From Planctomycetota bacterium (GTDB taxonomy: Bacteria > Planctomycetota > PLA2), in assembly GCA_021776785.1 (NCBI GenBank), contig JAJFFF010000008.1, positions 1-64,000 of the forward strand: a DNA stretch of 64,000 nucleotides, written 5' to 3'. This document shows positions 25,453 through 34,505 of this stretch, piece after piece; the first letter of the stretch is position 1; every line of letters starts with the position of its first letter. The notes under the pieces are model-generated. The model worked only from the letters and a program-made list of their open reading frames with translations, did no database searches and was not told where the DNA came from. A program made the position numbers and the translations under genes.

Positions 25453-26457
25453 ATGTCTCGCTTCAATACTGTCGCCCTCGTCCTCATGCTGCTCGGAACA
25501 GGGGTCGCCCACGCGACCGAAGACTCGCCGCAGGCAGCGCTCGATCGCCTTGTCGCGGCGCTCAAGAAGGGCGATCTCGTCGCTGCGTACCAGCAACTCA
25601 CCGGCGACGCCCGCGCGTTCATCGACAAAGAGCTCGCGCCGATGAAGCGTCGCATGGGGTTAGACGACAGCGCGCAAGCGATCGACATCGTCAAGTCGCT
25701 GCAAGCGCAGCTGAGCGGGGACGCGCGCGCCACAGGCATGTTCCAGACGGTTGGCGCCGAAGTGCTGAAGATCAAGACGACCGGCGACACGGCGCGCGCC
25801 GAAGTGAAGTTCGGTCCGAAAGATGAACCCAAAAAAATCGTGTTCGTGTTCGCACACAAAAACGACATGTGGAGCATCAGCGGGTTCGATCTCACGAAAG
25901 CCCGCAGCGCGTCGAACGAAGCCGCAGCGATCGCGACACTACGCAACGTGGTTTCGGCGCAAGCTCAGTTTCAAGCGACCGGCATTGCGGATGCCAACCA
26001 GAACGGCGTGGGCGAATACGGCACGTTCGGAGAACTCTCCGGCGCCGCGAAAGTGCGGGGTAACGCACTACTCAACCCGCCTGTCCTTTCGACGGCGTTC
26101 CGCCACGTCAAGAACGGCATTGTGACGCGCGGCGGCTACCACTTTCACATCTTCTTGGTGGACGGCAACGGCGCGCCGGTCGGCGAGGAAGCGGGCCTCG
26201 ACAAGGTCGATGCCAAGGGCGCGGAATTGGTGTGGTGTTGCTACGCGTGGCCCATCGAGTACGGCAAGACCGGAAAGCGAACGTTTTTTGTCAACCAGAT
26301 GGGCGACGTTTTGACCGTCCATCATGCGCGCTACACGGGCGCCAAAGGGCCGGCGGGCAACGCCGCGTTCGCCAAGACCGGAAAAGGTCGCATCGACGGC
26401 GACACCGCATTGGCCGGCACGAGCAACGATGGCCTCGCGTGGAAATTCCTTCGCTAG
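25453..26457 (+). CDS. Secreted protein with NTF2-like and DUF2950-like parts
   Basis: A 334-residue protein with a signal peptide (MSRFNTVALVLMLLGTGVAHA). Residues 25-145 look like a DUF4878/NTF2-type fold (AALDRLVAALKKGDLVAAYQQL). The second half begins NEAAAIATLRNVVSAQAQFQ and continues with DANQNGVGEYGTFGELSG, then ends with an HYARYTG-like strand region. That pattern is seen in DUF2950-like and planctomycete pseudopilin-like proteins. The function is unknown, and export is the only firm inference. Confidence 0.65.
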   Translation: MSRFNTVALVLMLLGTGVAHATEDSPQAALDRLVAALKKGDLVAAYQQLTGDARAFIDKELAPMKRRMGLDDSAQAIDIVKSLQAQLSGDARATGMFQTVGAEVLKIKTTGDTARAEVKFGPKDEPKKIVFVFAHKNDMWSISGFDLTKARSASNEAAAIATLRNVVSAQAQFQATGIADANQNGVGEYGTFGELSGAAKVRGNALLNPPVLSTAFRHVKNGIVTRGGYHFHIFLVDGNGAPVGEEAGLDKVDAKGAELVWCCYAWPIEYGKTGKRTFFVNQMGDVLTVHHARYTGAKGPAGNAAFAKTGKGRIDGDTALAGTSNDGLAWKFLR

Positions 26458-26507
26458 CGACCCGTCCTCGTATCCCCTCGTGATTTCTTGACGGCCTGAT
26501 CGATCGC

Positions 26508-26933
26508 TCAGGATTCGATCCGTACGTTCGCGCGCAACCAGAACTCGCAGATGGCACGCGCGGCTCGCTTCAGATCGTCAAATGACATCGGCTTCGCCAC
26601 GTAAGCATTGGCGCCCTTCTCCATGCAGTTCCGCAGGTCGGATTCATGCGTGGAAGTGCTGAAGATAACGATCGGCACAAAAGGATCGTGCTTCCGGATC
26701 GCGACGAGAACTTCGCTCCCTCCGAATCCTGGCAAGTTCAGATCCAGAAGCACCAGGCGCGGTTTCTTTGCGCCGCTTTCCTCCAGTTTTTGGAAATATC
26801 TGATGGCATCGCCGCCGTCGACGAACCGCATGACCTCGACTTCGTCTTTGAACGCCTGTATCGCGCGAACAAAGCACTCGAAATCGACGTCGCTGTCCTC
26901 CACGACAACAACCCGGTGCCTCTTGCTACGCAT
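26508..26933 (-). CDS. Single-domain response regulator
   Basis: A 141-residue receiver domain with no output domain. Acidic pocket VVVEDSD (Glu12, Asp13), phosphoacceptor Asp64 in VLLDLNLPG, Thr/Ser switch in IVIFSTSTHE and Lys in AYVAKPMSFDD. The start at 26933 is chosen because GGAGGAG lies just upstream and overlaps the end of the kinase gene by 8 bp. It is therefore translationally coupled to the histidine kinase that probably phosphorylates it. Resembles CheY-like partners of phytochrome-type kinases (Rcp1-like). Confidence 0.88.
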   Translation of the reverse strand: MRSKRHRVVVVEDSDVDFECFVRAIQAFKDEVEVMRFVDGGDAIRYFQKLEESGAKKPRLVLLDLNLPGFGGSEVLVAIRKHDPFVPIVIFSTSTHESDLRNCMEKGANAYVAKPMSFDDLKRAARAICEFWLRANVRIES

Positions 26934-28662
26934 CGGACTCTCCTCCGAGCGTGAAGTAAAACGTCGTCCCTTCGGACACGATCGATTCGATCCACATCCG
27001 ACCGTTGTGGCGCTCGACGATCTTTTTGGCGATCGTGAGCCCCGCACCCGTTCCTCCGTCGAACGCATCCTGCTTGTGGAGACGTTTAAAGATGCGGAAG
27101 ACCGCTTCGTGGTGGCTCTCCGGTATCCCGATTCCGTTGTCTTTTACGTAAAACTGCGGAACCGCTCCGTCGATGAATCCGATTTCAATCTGGGGATTTA
27201 CTTTGTCGTTGTACTTCATCGCGTTCGTGACGAGATTGCTAAAGATCTCCACGACGCGCGCCATATCGCATGTAACGACAGGAAGTGGCCGGGGAACATG
27301 CACGGCCGTACCTTTCTCTTCCAGCCGAATCTCAAGCGTTTCCAGTACACCGGTCAAAACTTTGTCCAGATCGACAGGCCGAATGCCCAGTTCGGTACGC
27401 CCGACCTTGGAAAAGTACAGGAGGCGATCAATGAGGGCCGTCATGCGCGTCGCCATCGCGGCGATCGTCTCCAACATGCTCACACCGCTTTCTGGAAGGA
27501 GCTCGGCGTAGTCTTCGACAACGAAGTTCGCATAGTTGTGCATGCCGCGAAGCGGTTCTTTGAGATCGTGCGACGCGATGTGAGCGAACGAGTCAAGCTC
27601 TTCGTTGGACCGCCTGAGCGCGGTGGTTTGAGCGTTGAGCTCCGATGTCATCTCCGTCGCGAGCGCCAGGGCGCGCCGCCGCGTTGCCCCCAGGACGAAC
27701 ACGGCGAAAAATAGCGCGGCTCCAAGCAGGAGCCCGGCGGTGAGTAGCAGCGTGTCCGTCCGACGCGGCGACTTCCGCCAGAACGCGAGAGTCGGGGCGA
27801 ATTCGATGTTCCAGACTCGCCCATACAGGTCGATTTCCGAAGTGCTACTCAAGCCATCCGCGCTGCGTTTGTCCGGCACGTGCGCATACATGGACTCGTC
27901 CGCCTCCGCGTCCCGAATGACGAACGAAACATCCGCGCGCAGTTGAGCGAGGTCTTGCGCCAAGACGCCTCTGAAGAAATCCTCTGCGATAAACGGAGCG
28001 TAGACCCAGCCCCGATGTACCCGACGGCGGTCCGCCGCGGGAACGACGGGCTGGTCGCTGTCGTAGACCGGAACGTACAAAAGAAAGCCGGGCGTCTTGG
28101 CGGCATCCTGGACCAGCACGACCTGTCCCGACAAAACCGGGACGCCTCGATCTCGCGCCGCGTCCATGGCGGTGCGGCGCGTCGATTCGGAGCCCATGTC
28201 AAACCCAAGCGCAGGCCGGTTCGACTCAATTGGCTCAATGAATTTGATGGCGTAATAGTCGTCTCGCTCACCGCTCGGCGTTATGTCGTACTTCGACCCG
28301 CTTACTTTGCGAATCGAGGCCACGAACTCGTCGCGTTTCCTGTGCGAAACGGCGACGGCATAGCCCAATCCATTCACACCGGGATACCGCTCGACCAACC
28401 GAATCGCGCGAACAAAATTGCGCCACTCGTCCTCCGTCACGTTATCGGAAGCGGCAAACAAGCCGACGCCGCTGTAGTGCGCGTCGACGTATGAACCCAT
28501 GCGCTGCTGAATCGCGGATTCGACGCGCCGCGTGTGGTTCTTGAACAGCAAGCCTATGTCTCGGTCGTAGCTCGCCCGCTCGATCCGTGAAGCGACGATC
28601 GCAAGGACGGCGACCGCGGCGAACACCAGCCAAGGTGTGGCACGAAATAGAGTTTCTCTCAT
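26926..28662 (-). CDS. CHASE-domain sensor histidine kinase
   Basis: A 578-residue membrane kinase. TM1 is at about 11-25, an extracytoplasmic CHASE domain at about 70-250 (GVGLFAASDNVTEDEWRNF, RYPGVNGLGYA) and TM2 at about 305-326. A short coiled linker follows, then HisKA with phosphoacceptor His365 in FAHIASHDLKEPLRG. A HATPase domain has the N box (NLVTNAMKYNDK), G1 (VKDNGIGIP) and G2 (GGTGAGLTI). CHASE domains bind small extracellular ligands. Upstream of and overlapping the response regulator. Confidence 0.92.
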   Translation of the reverse strand: MRETLFRATPWLVFAAVAVLAIVASRIERASYDRDIGLLFKNHTRRVESAIQQRMGSYVDAHYSGVGLFAASDNVTEDEWRNFVRAIRLVERYPGVNGLGYAVAVSHRKRDEFVASIRKVSGSKYDITPSGERDDYYAIKFIEPIESNRPALGFDMGSESTRRTAMDAARDRGVPVLSGQVVLVQDAAKTPGFLLYVPVYDSDQPVVPAADRRRVHRGWVYAPFIAEDFFRGVLAQDLAQLRADVSFVIRDAEADESMYAHVPDKRSADGLSSTSEIDLYGRVWNIEFAPTLAFWRKSPRRTDTLLLTAGLLLGAALFFAVFVLGATRRRALALATEMTSELNAQTTALRRSNEELDSFAHIASHDLKEPLRGMHNYANFVVEDYAELLPESGVSMLETIAAMATRMTALIDRLLYFSKVGRTELGIRPVDLDKVLTGVLETLEIRLEEKGTAVHVPRPLPVVTCDMARVVEIFSNLVTNAMKYNDKVNPQIEIGFIDGAVPQFYVKDNGIGIPESHHEAVFRIFKRLHKQDAFDGGTGAGLTIAKKIVERHNGRMWIESIVSEGTTFYFTLGGESDA

Positions 28663-28885
28663 GGATCGAACGCTGGGTGCTTCCCAACTGTCTTTCTATC
28701 GGCACCCACCAAGGCGGGACAGATGCGAGCCAGAAAAGATTACGAACCGGAAAATGTTTCTGTGTTGGGCGCAAACGGGATAGTCGAAAGGTACGTGTGA
28801 ATGACGGTAACTCGTGCAGCATGAGCTGCCATCCGGAGCGCGTGACGGGGTTTCGTTCCGGTGTTGAATACATGGTGGCGCCACT
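28663..28885. other. Divergent intergenic region, no gene seen
   Basis: A 223-bp gap between two divergent two-component genes. I see no open frame with coding character, no clear hairpin, and no strong sigma70 consensus. Confidence 0.5.
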
Positions 28886-29470
28886 GTGAACAGTCCGCAA
28901 CTAGCTCAGCGTACACGCGTCCTCCTCGTGGAAGACAACGATGTGGAGGCGAAGACGATTGAACGCGTCATGCTCTTCGACGGAGTGGAGCTCGAGCGCG
29001 CAACGACACTCGCAGAGATGGAAACGCGTCTTGAACAGGGCGGCATCGACGTCGTGCTACTGGATCTCGGACTCCCCGACTCTGTCGGCTCGGCCACGGC
29101 GAGCGCGATCCTCAAGCGTTGCGCTGACGTTCCAATCATCGTTCTCACCGGCTACGACGACGCGGCGACAGCGCAATCCCTGCTCGTCGCCGGCGCCCAA
29201 GAGTACATCGTGAAGGGCCGCGAGCACGACAACCCGCTCCATCGCGGTATCCGTCATTCGATTCACCGTCATGGCGTGTTCAAAGAGTTGCTGCGTGCCG
29301 TCGCGCAAGCCGAGAACCTCAGCCATAAACTGAGAGCGTTACTCGAGGAAGCGGGCTCGTTGATAACATCCCAAGAGCAGACCAACGACGCGCGCGCGCC
29401 GAAGACATCGCCGTCGCTGGTCGCGCGCATTCGAGAACTACTCGAAGAAAACGCCTTAGAGACAGTCTGA
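28886..29470 (+). CDS. Response regulator receiver protein with C-terminal helix
   Basis: A 194-residue protein. Receiver domain at about 10-130: VLLVEDNDVEAK, phosphoacceptor Asp60 in VVLLDLGLPDS, IIVLTGYDD and EYIVKGREHD (Lys-equivalent). The C-terminal 60 residues are a charged helical region without a DNA-binding motif. Probably signals by protein contact. GTG start. Divergent from the CHASE kinase and plausibly part of the same pathway. Confidence 0.85.
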   Translation: MNSPQLAQRTRVLLVEDNDVEAKTIERVMLFDGVELERATTLAEMETRLEQGGIDVVLLDLGLPDSVGSATASAILKRCADVPIIVLTGYDDAATAQSLLVAGAQEYIVKGREHDNPLHRGIRHSIHRHGVFKELLRAVAQAENLSHKLRALLEEAGSLITSQEQTNDARAPKTSPSLVARIRELLEENALETV

Positions 29471-29519
29471 GCAGAGGCCGGCTTTCGGCCGACCGCTTCA
29501 CCGGCAGGCCGTTCCTCCG

Positions 29520-29525
29520 TAAGAT
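29520..29525 (+). promoter_or_regulatory. -10-like TAAGAT box
   Basis: TAAGAT lies eight bases before ATG 29534, with no Shine-Dalgarno sequence. Confidence 0.4.
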
Positions 29526-29533
29526 GAGTGACC

Positions 29534-30325
29534 ATGAAGTACGGACGAACCCTCTCCGTCGTGCTTGTCGTCGCGACGATGGCGCTCAGTGCCCCGGGTG
29601 ACCGGCGCCGAGTCGGAAAAAAACCCGCCTGGAAGAACACGACTGCCTGCGTCGGATTCGGCGGAGCTCTGATTACCGTTGAGACCAGCGGCGCGCTCTA
29701 CCGCACGATCTTGGCCTCCGGTGCCTACACGCGCATTGGAAAGCCCGACTTCGTCGGAACCAAACATCTGCTCGCGCTTCGCGAAGCGTTACTCACCATC
29801 GAATCGTCTGGCTCGCTGTACCGCATCAGCCCCACCAACGGCATCTGGAAACGTATCGGCAAAGCCGGGGCCTGGAAGAACACGATCGCGGCCACGACGC
29901 TCAACGGAAAGCTCTATTCGATCGAAGCGTCCGGCGGCCTCTATGTCACCAATCCCGCAACGGGCAAGTGGACGCGCATCGGTAAGCCGGAGTTCAAAAA
30001 CACGCAGTACCTTGTCCCGGTCGGTGATGCTCTCTACTCCCTCGAGAAGTCGGGCAGCCTCTATCGCGTGGACCCCGCGAACGGCGCCTGGAAACAAGTC
30101 GGCAAGAAACACGCGTGGAAAGGCACGGTCTGCGCCGTCGGTATCGGCGGCACGTTGTTCACCGTTGAAACGAGCGGCGCGATGTACGCGACCAACCCAA
30201 AGACCGGAACCTGGACGTTGGTCGGCAAGAAAGACGCGTGCAAGGATGCGCGGTTTCTTGTCAACGTCGGCGGCAAGCTCGTTGTGATCTCGAAGAGTGG
30301 CGACGTCTACGAGGTGGAGAAATAG
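29534..30325 (+). CDS. Secreted tectonin/propeller-like repeat protein
   Basis: A 263-residue protein with a signal peptide (SVVLVVATMALSAPG). The rest is six repeats of about 40 residues. Each has an ET-SG-x-LY-x-(T/V)NP-x-TG-x-W core followed by (I/V)GK and a short WKNT or similar turn. The spacing suggests a small beta-propeller like the tachylectin/tectonin type, which binds ligands or carbohydrates. No enzyme motif. ATG 29534 is preferred over an upstream in-frame GTG (29528) because of the -10 box spacing. Confidence 0.65.
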   Translation: MKYGRTLSVVLVVATMALSAPGDRRRVGKKPAWKNTTACVGFGGALITVETSGALYRTILASGAYTRIGKPDFVGTKHLLALREALLTIESSGSLYRISPTNGIWKRIGKAGAWKNTIAATTLNGKLYSIEASGGLYVTNPATGKWTRIGKPEFKNTQYLVPVGDALYSLEKSGSLYRVDPANGAWKQVGKKHAWKGTVCAVGIGGTLFTVETSGAMYATNPKTGTWTLVGKKDACKDARFLVNVGGKLVVISKSGDVYEVEK

Positions 30326-30334
30326 CGCCGAACG

Positions 30335-31093
30335 CTAGCTCGATGCCGCGAAGCGCCACATGAGGACGTAGGTTCGATAGCGAAACGTGACGCGCCCGCC
30401 GCGTTCATGGCGATCGAACAGCTCGCGCAGGGCGCGTTCGAAACCGGGACGGTCGCGCACCCCGTGAATCACGTAGCTGCTGCTGTTTGCACGGCCAAGA
30501 AGTCCCGGCCAATCAAGCGACTGCTCATGGCCGCACGAATGCTCCGCTAAGTCGATGCACTGCGGCGACTGCTTGACCCAGGCGCTGTGCTCTTCTTCGC
30601 CGTCGGCGGCTTTTTTGACAACGGCGTACTCGCTGGACCACTCCGAGAGCAGCGCTTCGTAGTCGGCCTGCCAACCGTCGCGGCGCCGCAGGTTCCAAAA
30701 TGCGGCGCACGCGCCCGCCTCATCCAGCACGCGCCGCCACTCGGACAGGCACGCGTCAAGGTCGAACCAATGCAAGGCCTGGGCGCAGATGATCAAGTCG
30801 GCGGACGCGCTCGGCAAGCCAGTGGCCGCTGCCTCGCCCTGAGCGAACTGGGCTTGGCCTGCAGCGCGCGCCTTGTCCAGCATGGCGGCGTTCGGATCGA
30901 TCCCGAAGACCGCATACCCGTGCCGGGCAAACAACCGCGAACTGATGCCGGTTCCACAACCGATATCGACAATCCGAGCGGACTTGCTCAGCGCGGCGTA
31001 CGCCTCGCACTGGTGCACAACGGAGTCCGGGTAGTCGGGCCTGTACTTCGCGTAAGCGTCGGCCGTGTCGCTGAATCGGTCCCTCGCATCCAC
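30335..31093 (-). CDS. Class I SAM-dependent methyltransferase
   Basis: A 252-residue protein. N-terminal DRFSDTADAYAKYRPDYPDSV is typical of small methyltransferases. Motif I is IVDIGCGTGISSRLFARHG, followed by FGIDPNAAMLDKARA (motif II) and LIICAQALHWFDLDA (motif IV, with the W-F of the UbiE/Tam-like group). No substrate-specific domain is recognised. GTG start. Confidence 0.88.
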   Translation of the reverse strand: MDARDRFSDTADAYAKYRPDYPDSVVHQCEAYAALSKSARIVDIGCGTGISSRLFARHGYAVFGIDPNAAMLDKARAAGQAQFAQGEAAATGLPSASADLIICAQALHWFDLDACLSEWRRVLDEAGACAAFWNLRRRDGWQADYEALLSEWSSEYAVVKKAADGEEEHSAWVKQSPQCIDLAEHSCGHEQSLDWPGLLGRANSSSYVIHGVRDRPGFERALRELFDRHERGGRVTFRYRTYVLMWRFAASS

Positions 31094-31456
31094 CCCGACA
31101 TTAGGCCGAGGGCGTCCGACACTTGCCTGTCGAAAAAAGTTTGGCCCGGCTCAAATAAAACTCGATTGCCGGTTACCACGCGACCGTGGCTTGTGCATGG
31201 CTCGTGCGTTATCACTCCGGACGAGTCGATCACTTCAAGTGCACTGCGTGGTCGCGACCGACCGGCAACGCTGGTCTCGTTTCGCTCCGGACGCGAGCCG
31301 CGCGACGTCGGCCGGTAAGGGACTACCCATCGGCGCGCCGCGCCGACGTTGTTTGACCGGGAGCGCGCCAAAGAACTCTCCGCGATCGCAAGGAAACCCA
31401 CCGTACAACCCGTGCGGGTTGCCTCACGCAACGCGCGGTATTGAAAGGAGCCTGTC
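31094..31456. other. Intergenic region, no gene seen
   Basis: About 360 bp between divergent genes. It contains a short palindrome, CAACCCG-TG-CGGGTTG, near 31404-31421 and the AAAGGAG ribosome-binding site of the sulfatase. No coding frame is convincing. Confidence 0.5.
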
Positions 31457-33262
31457 ATGGCGAACGCGCGCTCTTTGCATCGTGTGGCTATTGGATTGAC
31501 GATCGCGACGTTGGGAGTCTTCGCGTTCGCTCGACTCCGAAGCGACCCCGGCGAGATCCAACCCAATGTTGTGATCGTATCGCTCGACACGGTGCGCGCC
31601 GATGCCGTAGGCAACGCCGACACTCCGTTTCTCAATGAGTTTCTAGAAACAGCACGATGGTTCCAGGGAGCGCGCACGGTGACTCCCCTTACGTTTCCGT
31701 CGCACGCCAGTATCTTCACCGGGCTCATGCCGCACCGTCATGGCATTCATGACAACGTCAATGCGCCGGTCCCGCGAACGAATCGAGCGTTCTCCTTGCT
31801 CGCCGAGGAGTATCAGCGCGCCGACTACGAGACCATCGCGTTCGTGGCCCGCGCCGTCCTCAAGCCAGAAACGGGGCTCGATGAAGGATTCGACGACTAC
31901 CACGCGCCGAGCGATGACTCCGGCCGGTCCTCGGGCTACAGGCGAGCGACTGAACAGGTCGCTCGGTTCCAGCGCTGGATGGCGAGCCGCAAGTCCGGAA
32001 AACCGTTTTTTGCATGGGTGCACCTGTTCGACGCACATCAACCACACATCACGTTCGAAGGCGACGACAAGCGCCCGGCGACAGCGAGCGCCGCAACGCA
32101 AGATCTGTACCGTGGCGAAATCCGGCGTATCGATGCGGCGCTGGAGACGATGCTGCGCGGCCTTGGCCGCGACACGATCGTCGTCCTTGTCTCCGATCAC
32201 GGGGAAGGCCTGAACGAACACGACGAACCGACGCACGGCCCGCTGTGTTTCAGCACAACGATCGACGCCGTGCTGATCGTCCGCGCCAGACAACTCGGAC
32301 GCGGCATCGACAAGGAAGCGCGCAGCGTCTGCGACATCGCGCCGAGCCTGCGGGCTTGGTGCCACCTCTTGCCGCAACGGTCCGATGGCGTGCCGCTCGA
32401 TCAATCGCGCGACCGCCGCGTGGTCACGAGCGAGTCCTTGTTCACGCATCGGATTCACGGTTGGGGGCAGTGCTTTAGTGCATTCGATGGGCGGTACAGC
32501 CTCGTGGAGCACGGGACCATGCTCGCGCTGTTTGATCGACGGTCCGATCCAGGAGAAACGCGACCGCTAAAACATCTCGGACACGCTGCATTCGAGCGCC
32601 TCGACCGTGCCCTGATCGAAATGCGCACGCACGGCTACGGATCCAACGGCTTAGTCGCCCCGATTGCGTCCGTTACGCCCTATGGTTTCGCACGCCGCGT
32701 CGGCGCCACCTACGTGCAGCGCCACGAGAACGCGAAGCTGACGAATCCGCAAGATCACCTCGACGACTGGGGTACGTTGACCGGGTTGGAAACGCTCCTC
32801 GGCATGGCCGCGCAACGCCGGGATCCGAACGCGTTGCGCCGGACGATCACCCGCATCGAAAAACTAGCACGGCGTGTTCCGGCATCGCCTTACTCCTACC
32901 AGCTTCTCGCCGCCGCGCAGGCAAGCATGGGGTCCATCACGAACGAGCCTCGTTGGTTTCGCGCCGCGTTTGACTCCATGTTGATTTCCGTCGATCGTGG
33001 GCACCGGTCGGCCTCGTCATTTCAGAGCGCGATGTATTGCGCCATCCGGCTACACGACAAAAAACGAGCGGCGACCGTGGTTGCAAGAATGATCGACGTG
33101 GGCACGACGCCGGATGAGTCTTGCGCGGAAGTCTTGGTTGCGGCGGCACGTGCGCACTTAATCGAATCGAGCACATGCCTGCAACTGGTTCGTGCGATGA
33201 CGCCGGAAGCGCCGACGACGCGCGAAAAAGTCTCGCACTGGATCGCGGAGTTCGGCGGCTAG
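31457..33262 (+). CDS. Membrane-anchored sulfatase-like hydrolase with C-terminal helical repeats
   Basis: A 601-residue protein. An N-terminal hydrophobic anchor (VAIGLTIATLGVFAFA) precedes a sulfatase fold. The first metal motif is VVIVSLDTVRADA. The nucleophile region reads PLTFPSHASIFTGLMPHRHG, so the formylglycine Cys/Ser of the C/S-x-P-x-R signature is replaced by Thr and the Arg by His. VLVSDHGEGLNEHDEPTHG gives the second metal site. The last roughly 150 residues are TPR-like helices. This variant resembles LTA-synthase or phosphotransferase-like relatives rather than true sulfatases. AAAGGAG precedes the ATG. Confidence 0.8.
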   Translation: MANARSLHRVAIGLTIATLGVFAFARLRSDPGEIQPNVVIVSLDTVRADAVGNADTPFLNEFLETARWFQGARTVTPLTFPSHASIFTGLMPHRHGIHDNVNAPVPRTNRAFSLLAEEYQRADYETIAFVARAVLKPETGLDEGFDDYHAPSDDSGRSSGYRRATEQVARFQRWMASRKSGKPFFAWVHLFDAHQPHITFEGDDKRPATASAATQDLYRGEIRRIDAALETMLRGLGRDTIVVLVSDHGEGLNEHDEPTHGPLCFSTTIDAVLIVRARQLGRGIDKEARSVCDIAPSLRAWCHLLPQRSDGVPLDQSRDRRVVTSESLFTHRIHGWGQCFSAFDGRYSLVEHGTMLALFDRRSDPGETRPLKHLGHAAFERLDRALIEMRTHGYGSNGLVAPIASVTPYGFARRVGATYVQRHENAKLTNPQDHLDDWGTLTGLETLLGMAAQRRDPNALRRTITRIEKLARRVPASPYSYQLLAAAQASMGSITNEPRWFRAAFDSMLISVDRGHRSASSFQSAMYCAIRLHDKKRAATVVARMIDVGTTPDESCAEVLVAAARAHLIESSTCLQLVRAMTPEAPTTREKVSHWIAEFGG

Positions 33263-33358
33263 GTCGTCTGTGAAAAAGCCGCACCGGGCTGGCCGTCTCG
33301 CCCTCGATACGACCGCGCATTCTCAGGCCATCTCCAAAGCGCTTCGACGACCGTCGAC

Positions 33359-33391
33359 GAAAAAAGGCGAGCCGAAAAATCGACTCGCCTT
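33359..33391 (-). terminator. Intrinsic terminator of the RRM gene
   Basis: Stem AAGGCGAG / CTCGCCTT (33364-33371 with 33384-33391). On the minus strand a run of Ts follows (A tract at 33360-33365 on the plus strand). It lies downstream of the stop at 33425. Confidence 0.8.
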
Positions 33392-33424
33392 CGTGCGAAC
33401 TTTTATGCGCCAGATGGCGCGCGA

Positions 33425-33733
33425 CTAGCGTCCGCGGTAGCCGCCACCGCCGCCGCCGCCACCACCGCCACGGTCGTTGCGGGGCTTGTTGAGAGCCTCG
33501 TTGACGCGCAGGGCGCGGCCGAGCAGCTCGTGACCGTCCAAAGCTTCAATCGCCTTGGCCGCGTCATCATCCGTCGCCATTTCGACAAAAGCGAAGCCGC
33601 GGGGGCGGCCCGTTTCGCGATCATTCACAATGCTGACGCGTTCGATTTGACGACCATCGGCTCCGAACAGATCGGTGAGATCCTGCTCCGTGGCATCAAA
33701 CGACATGTTTCCGACAAAGATCTTGGTTCCCAT
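33425..33733 (-). CDS. RRM-domain RNA-binding protein with Gly-rich tail
   Basis: A 102-residue protein: one RNA recognition motif plus a glycine-rich C-terminus with a YRGR end. RNP2 is KIFVGNMS and RNP1 is RGFAFVEM. Bacterial Rbp proteins of this type bind RNA, often in the cold-shock response. The start at 33733 is chosen because AAGGA is seven bases upstream; the longer frame to 33835 lacks coding character. It has its own terminator. Confidence 0.88.
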   Translation of the reverse strand: MGTKIFVGNMSFDATEQDLTDLFGADGRQIERVSIVNDRETGRPRGFAFVEMATDDDAAKAIEALDGHELLGRALRVNEALNKPRNDRGGGGGGGGGGYRGR

Positions 33734-34505
33734 GCGGGAGTCCTTTCGTCTCGATCCCGGCTTCGCCGGCGAGACACACTCTGGGAGATCGACCCTGGGG
33801 ACGAACCCCCAGGCGTACCGAACTCCCGAGCCCAAACTGTACTCGCCGAGTCGAGCGCCGCCTCGAAATTGCGGCCGGGGATCGGTATGGGGGCGACCCC
33901 GGGGCTCCGCAAGGGCGGAAAAATCGCTGTGGCAGCGGATTTCGGGCTCTTCGACGCACGGGCGTCGACCTGCTTATCGCGATCCTAGTCGCTCCTCGCG
34001 TCCGCATTTTCGGGGCGCATCCACGGCCTTCGCGTCAAAAAGCGGCGCAACAACGAGCCCCGTCGCGGCATGGAGCGCACGTGTCCGAGTTTGTCAGATC
34101 GAAAGGACACCGACAGAGCTTGGGCGGCTTGCGCCGACAAAAACCACCCCGTAAGAAGGCGGCGCAACGGAAGCCATCGCCACGCTCTGCGCGAACCGAT
34201 ACGCGTGGCTGTGTGGACTTCGCGAAAGCACAACGGACCCGGTGGCCCGCACCGTTGATCCGCGTCAACTTGGCGCTGCTTACGAGTGCGTGATCGTGCG
34301 CGCATTTCGCAACACCACCGCCAAAATGCGCGCCCCCGTTCGCGAGCGAACACAGACCGATGAAGATCGACGTGGTGCCGATGCGCGCGATCGGTTCATG
34401 CTGCGAACGGCACCTGAAACTCTCCCAACCGCCAGCGATTGTTCGGTAAGATCGTGCGCGACTCCTCGCGGCTTCGGGGAGAGGGCGTAACACAAGGGAG
34501 TGGTG
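33734..34505. other. Long intergenic region, no gene seen
   Basis: About 770 bp between divergent genes. The open frames on both strands overlap each other and have no recognisable features. It may hold a long leader for the RRM gene, as in cold-shock mRNAs; that is inference only. Confidence 0.45.

Noticed and set aside
33985-34493. Frames in the gap before the BNR gene
   Set aside because: They overlap on both strands with no domain, start signal or conserved pattern.
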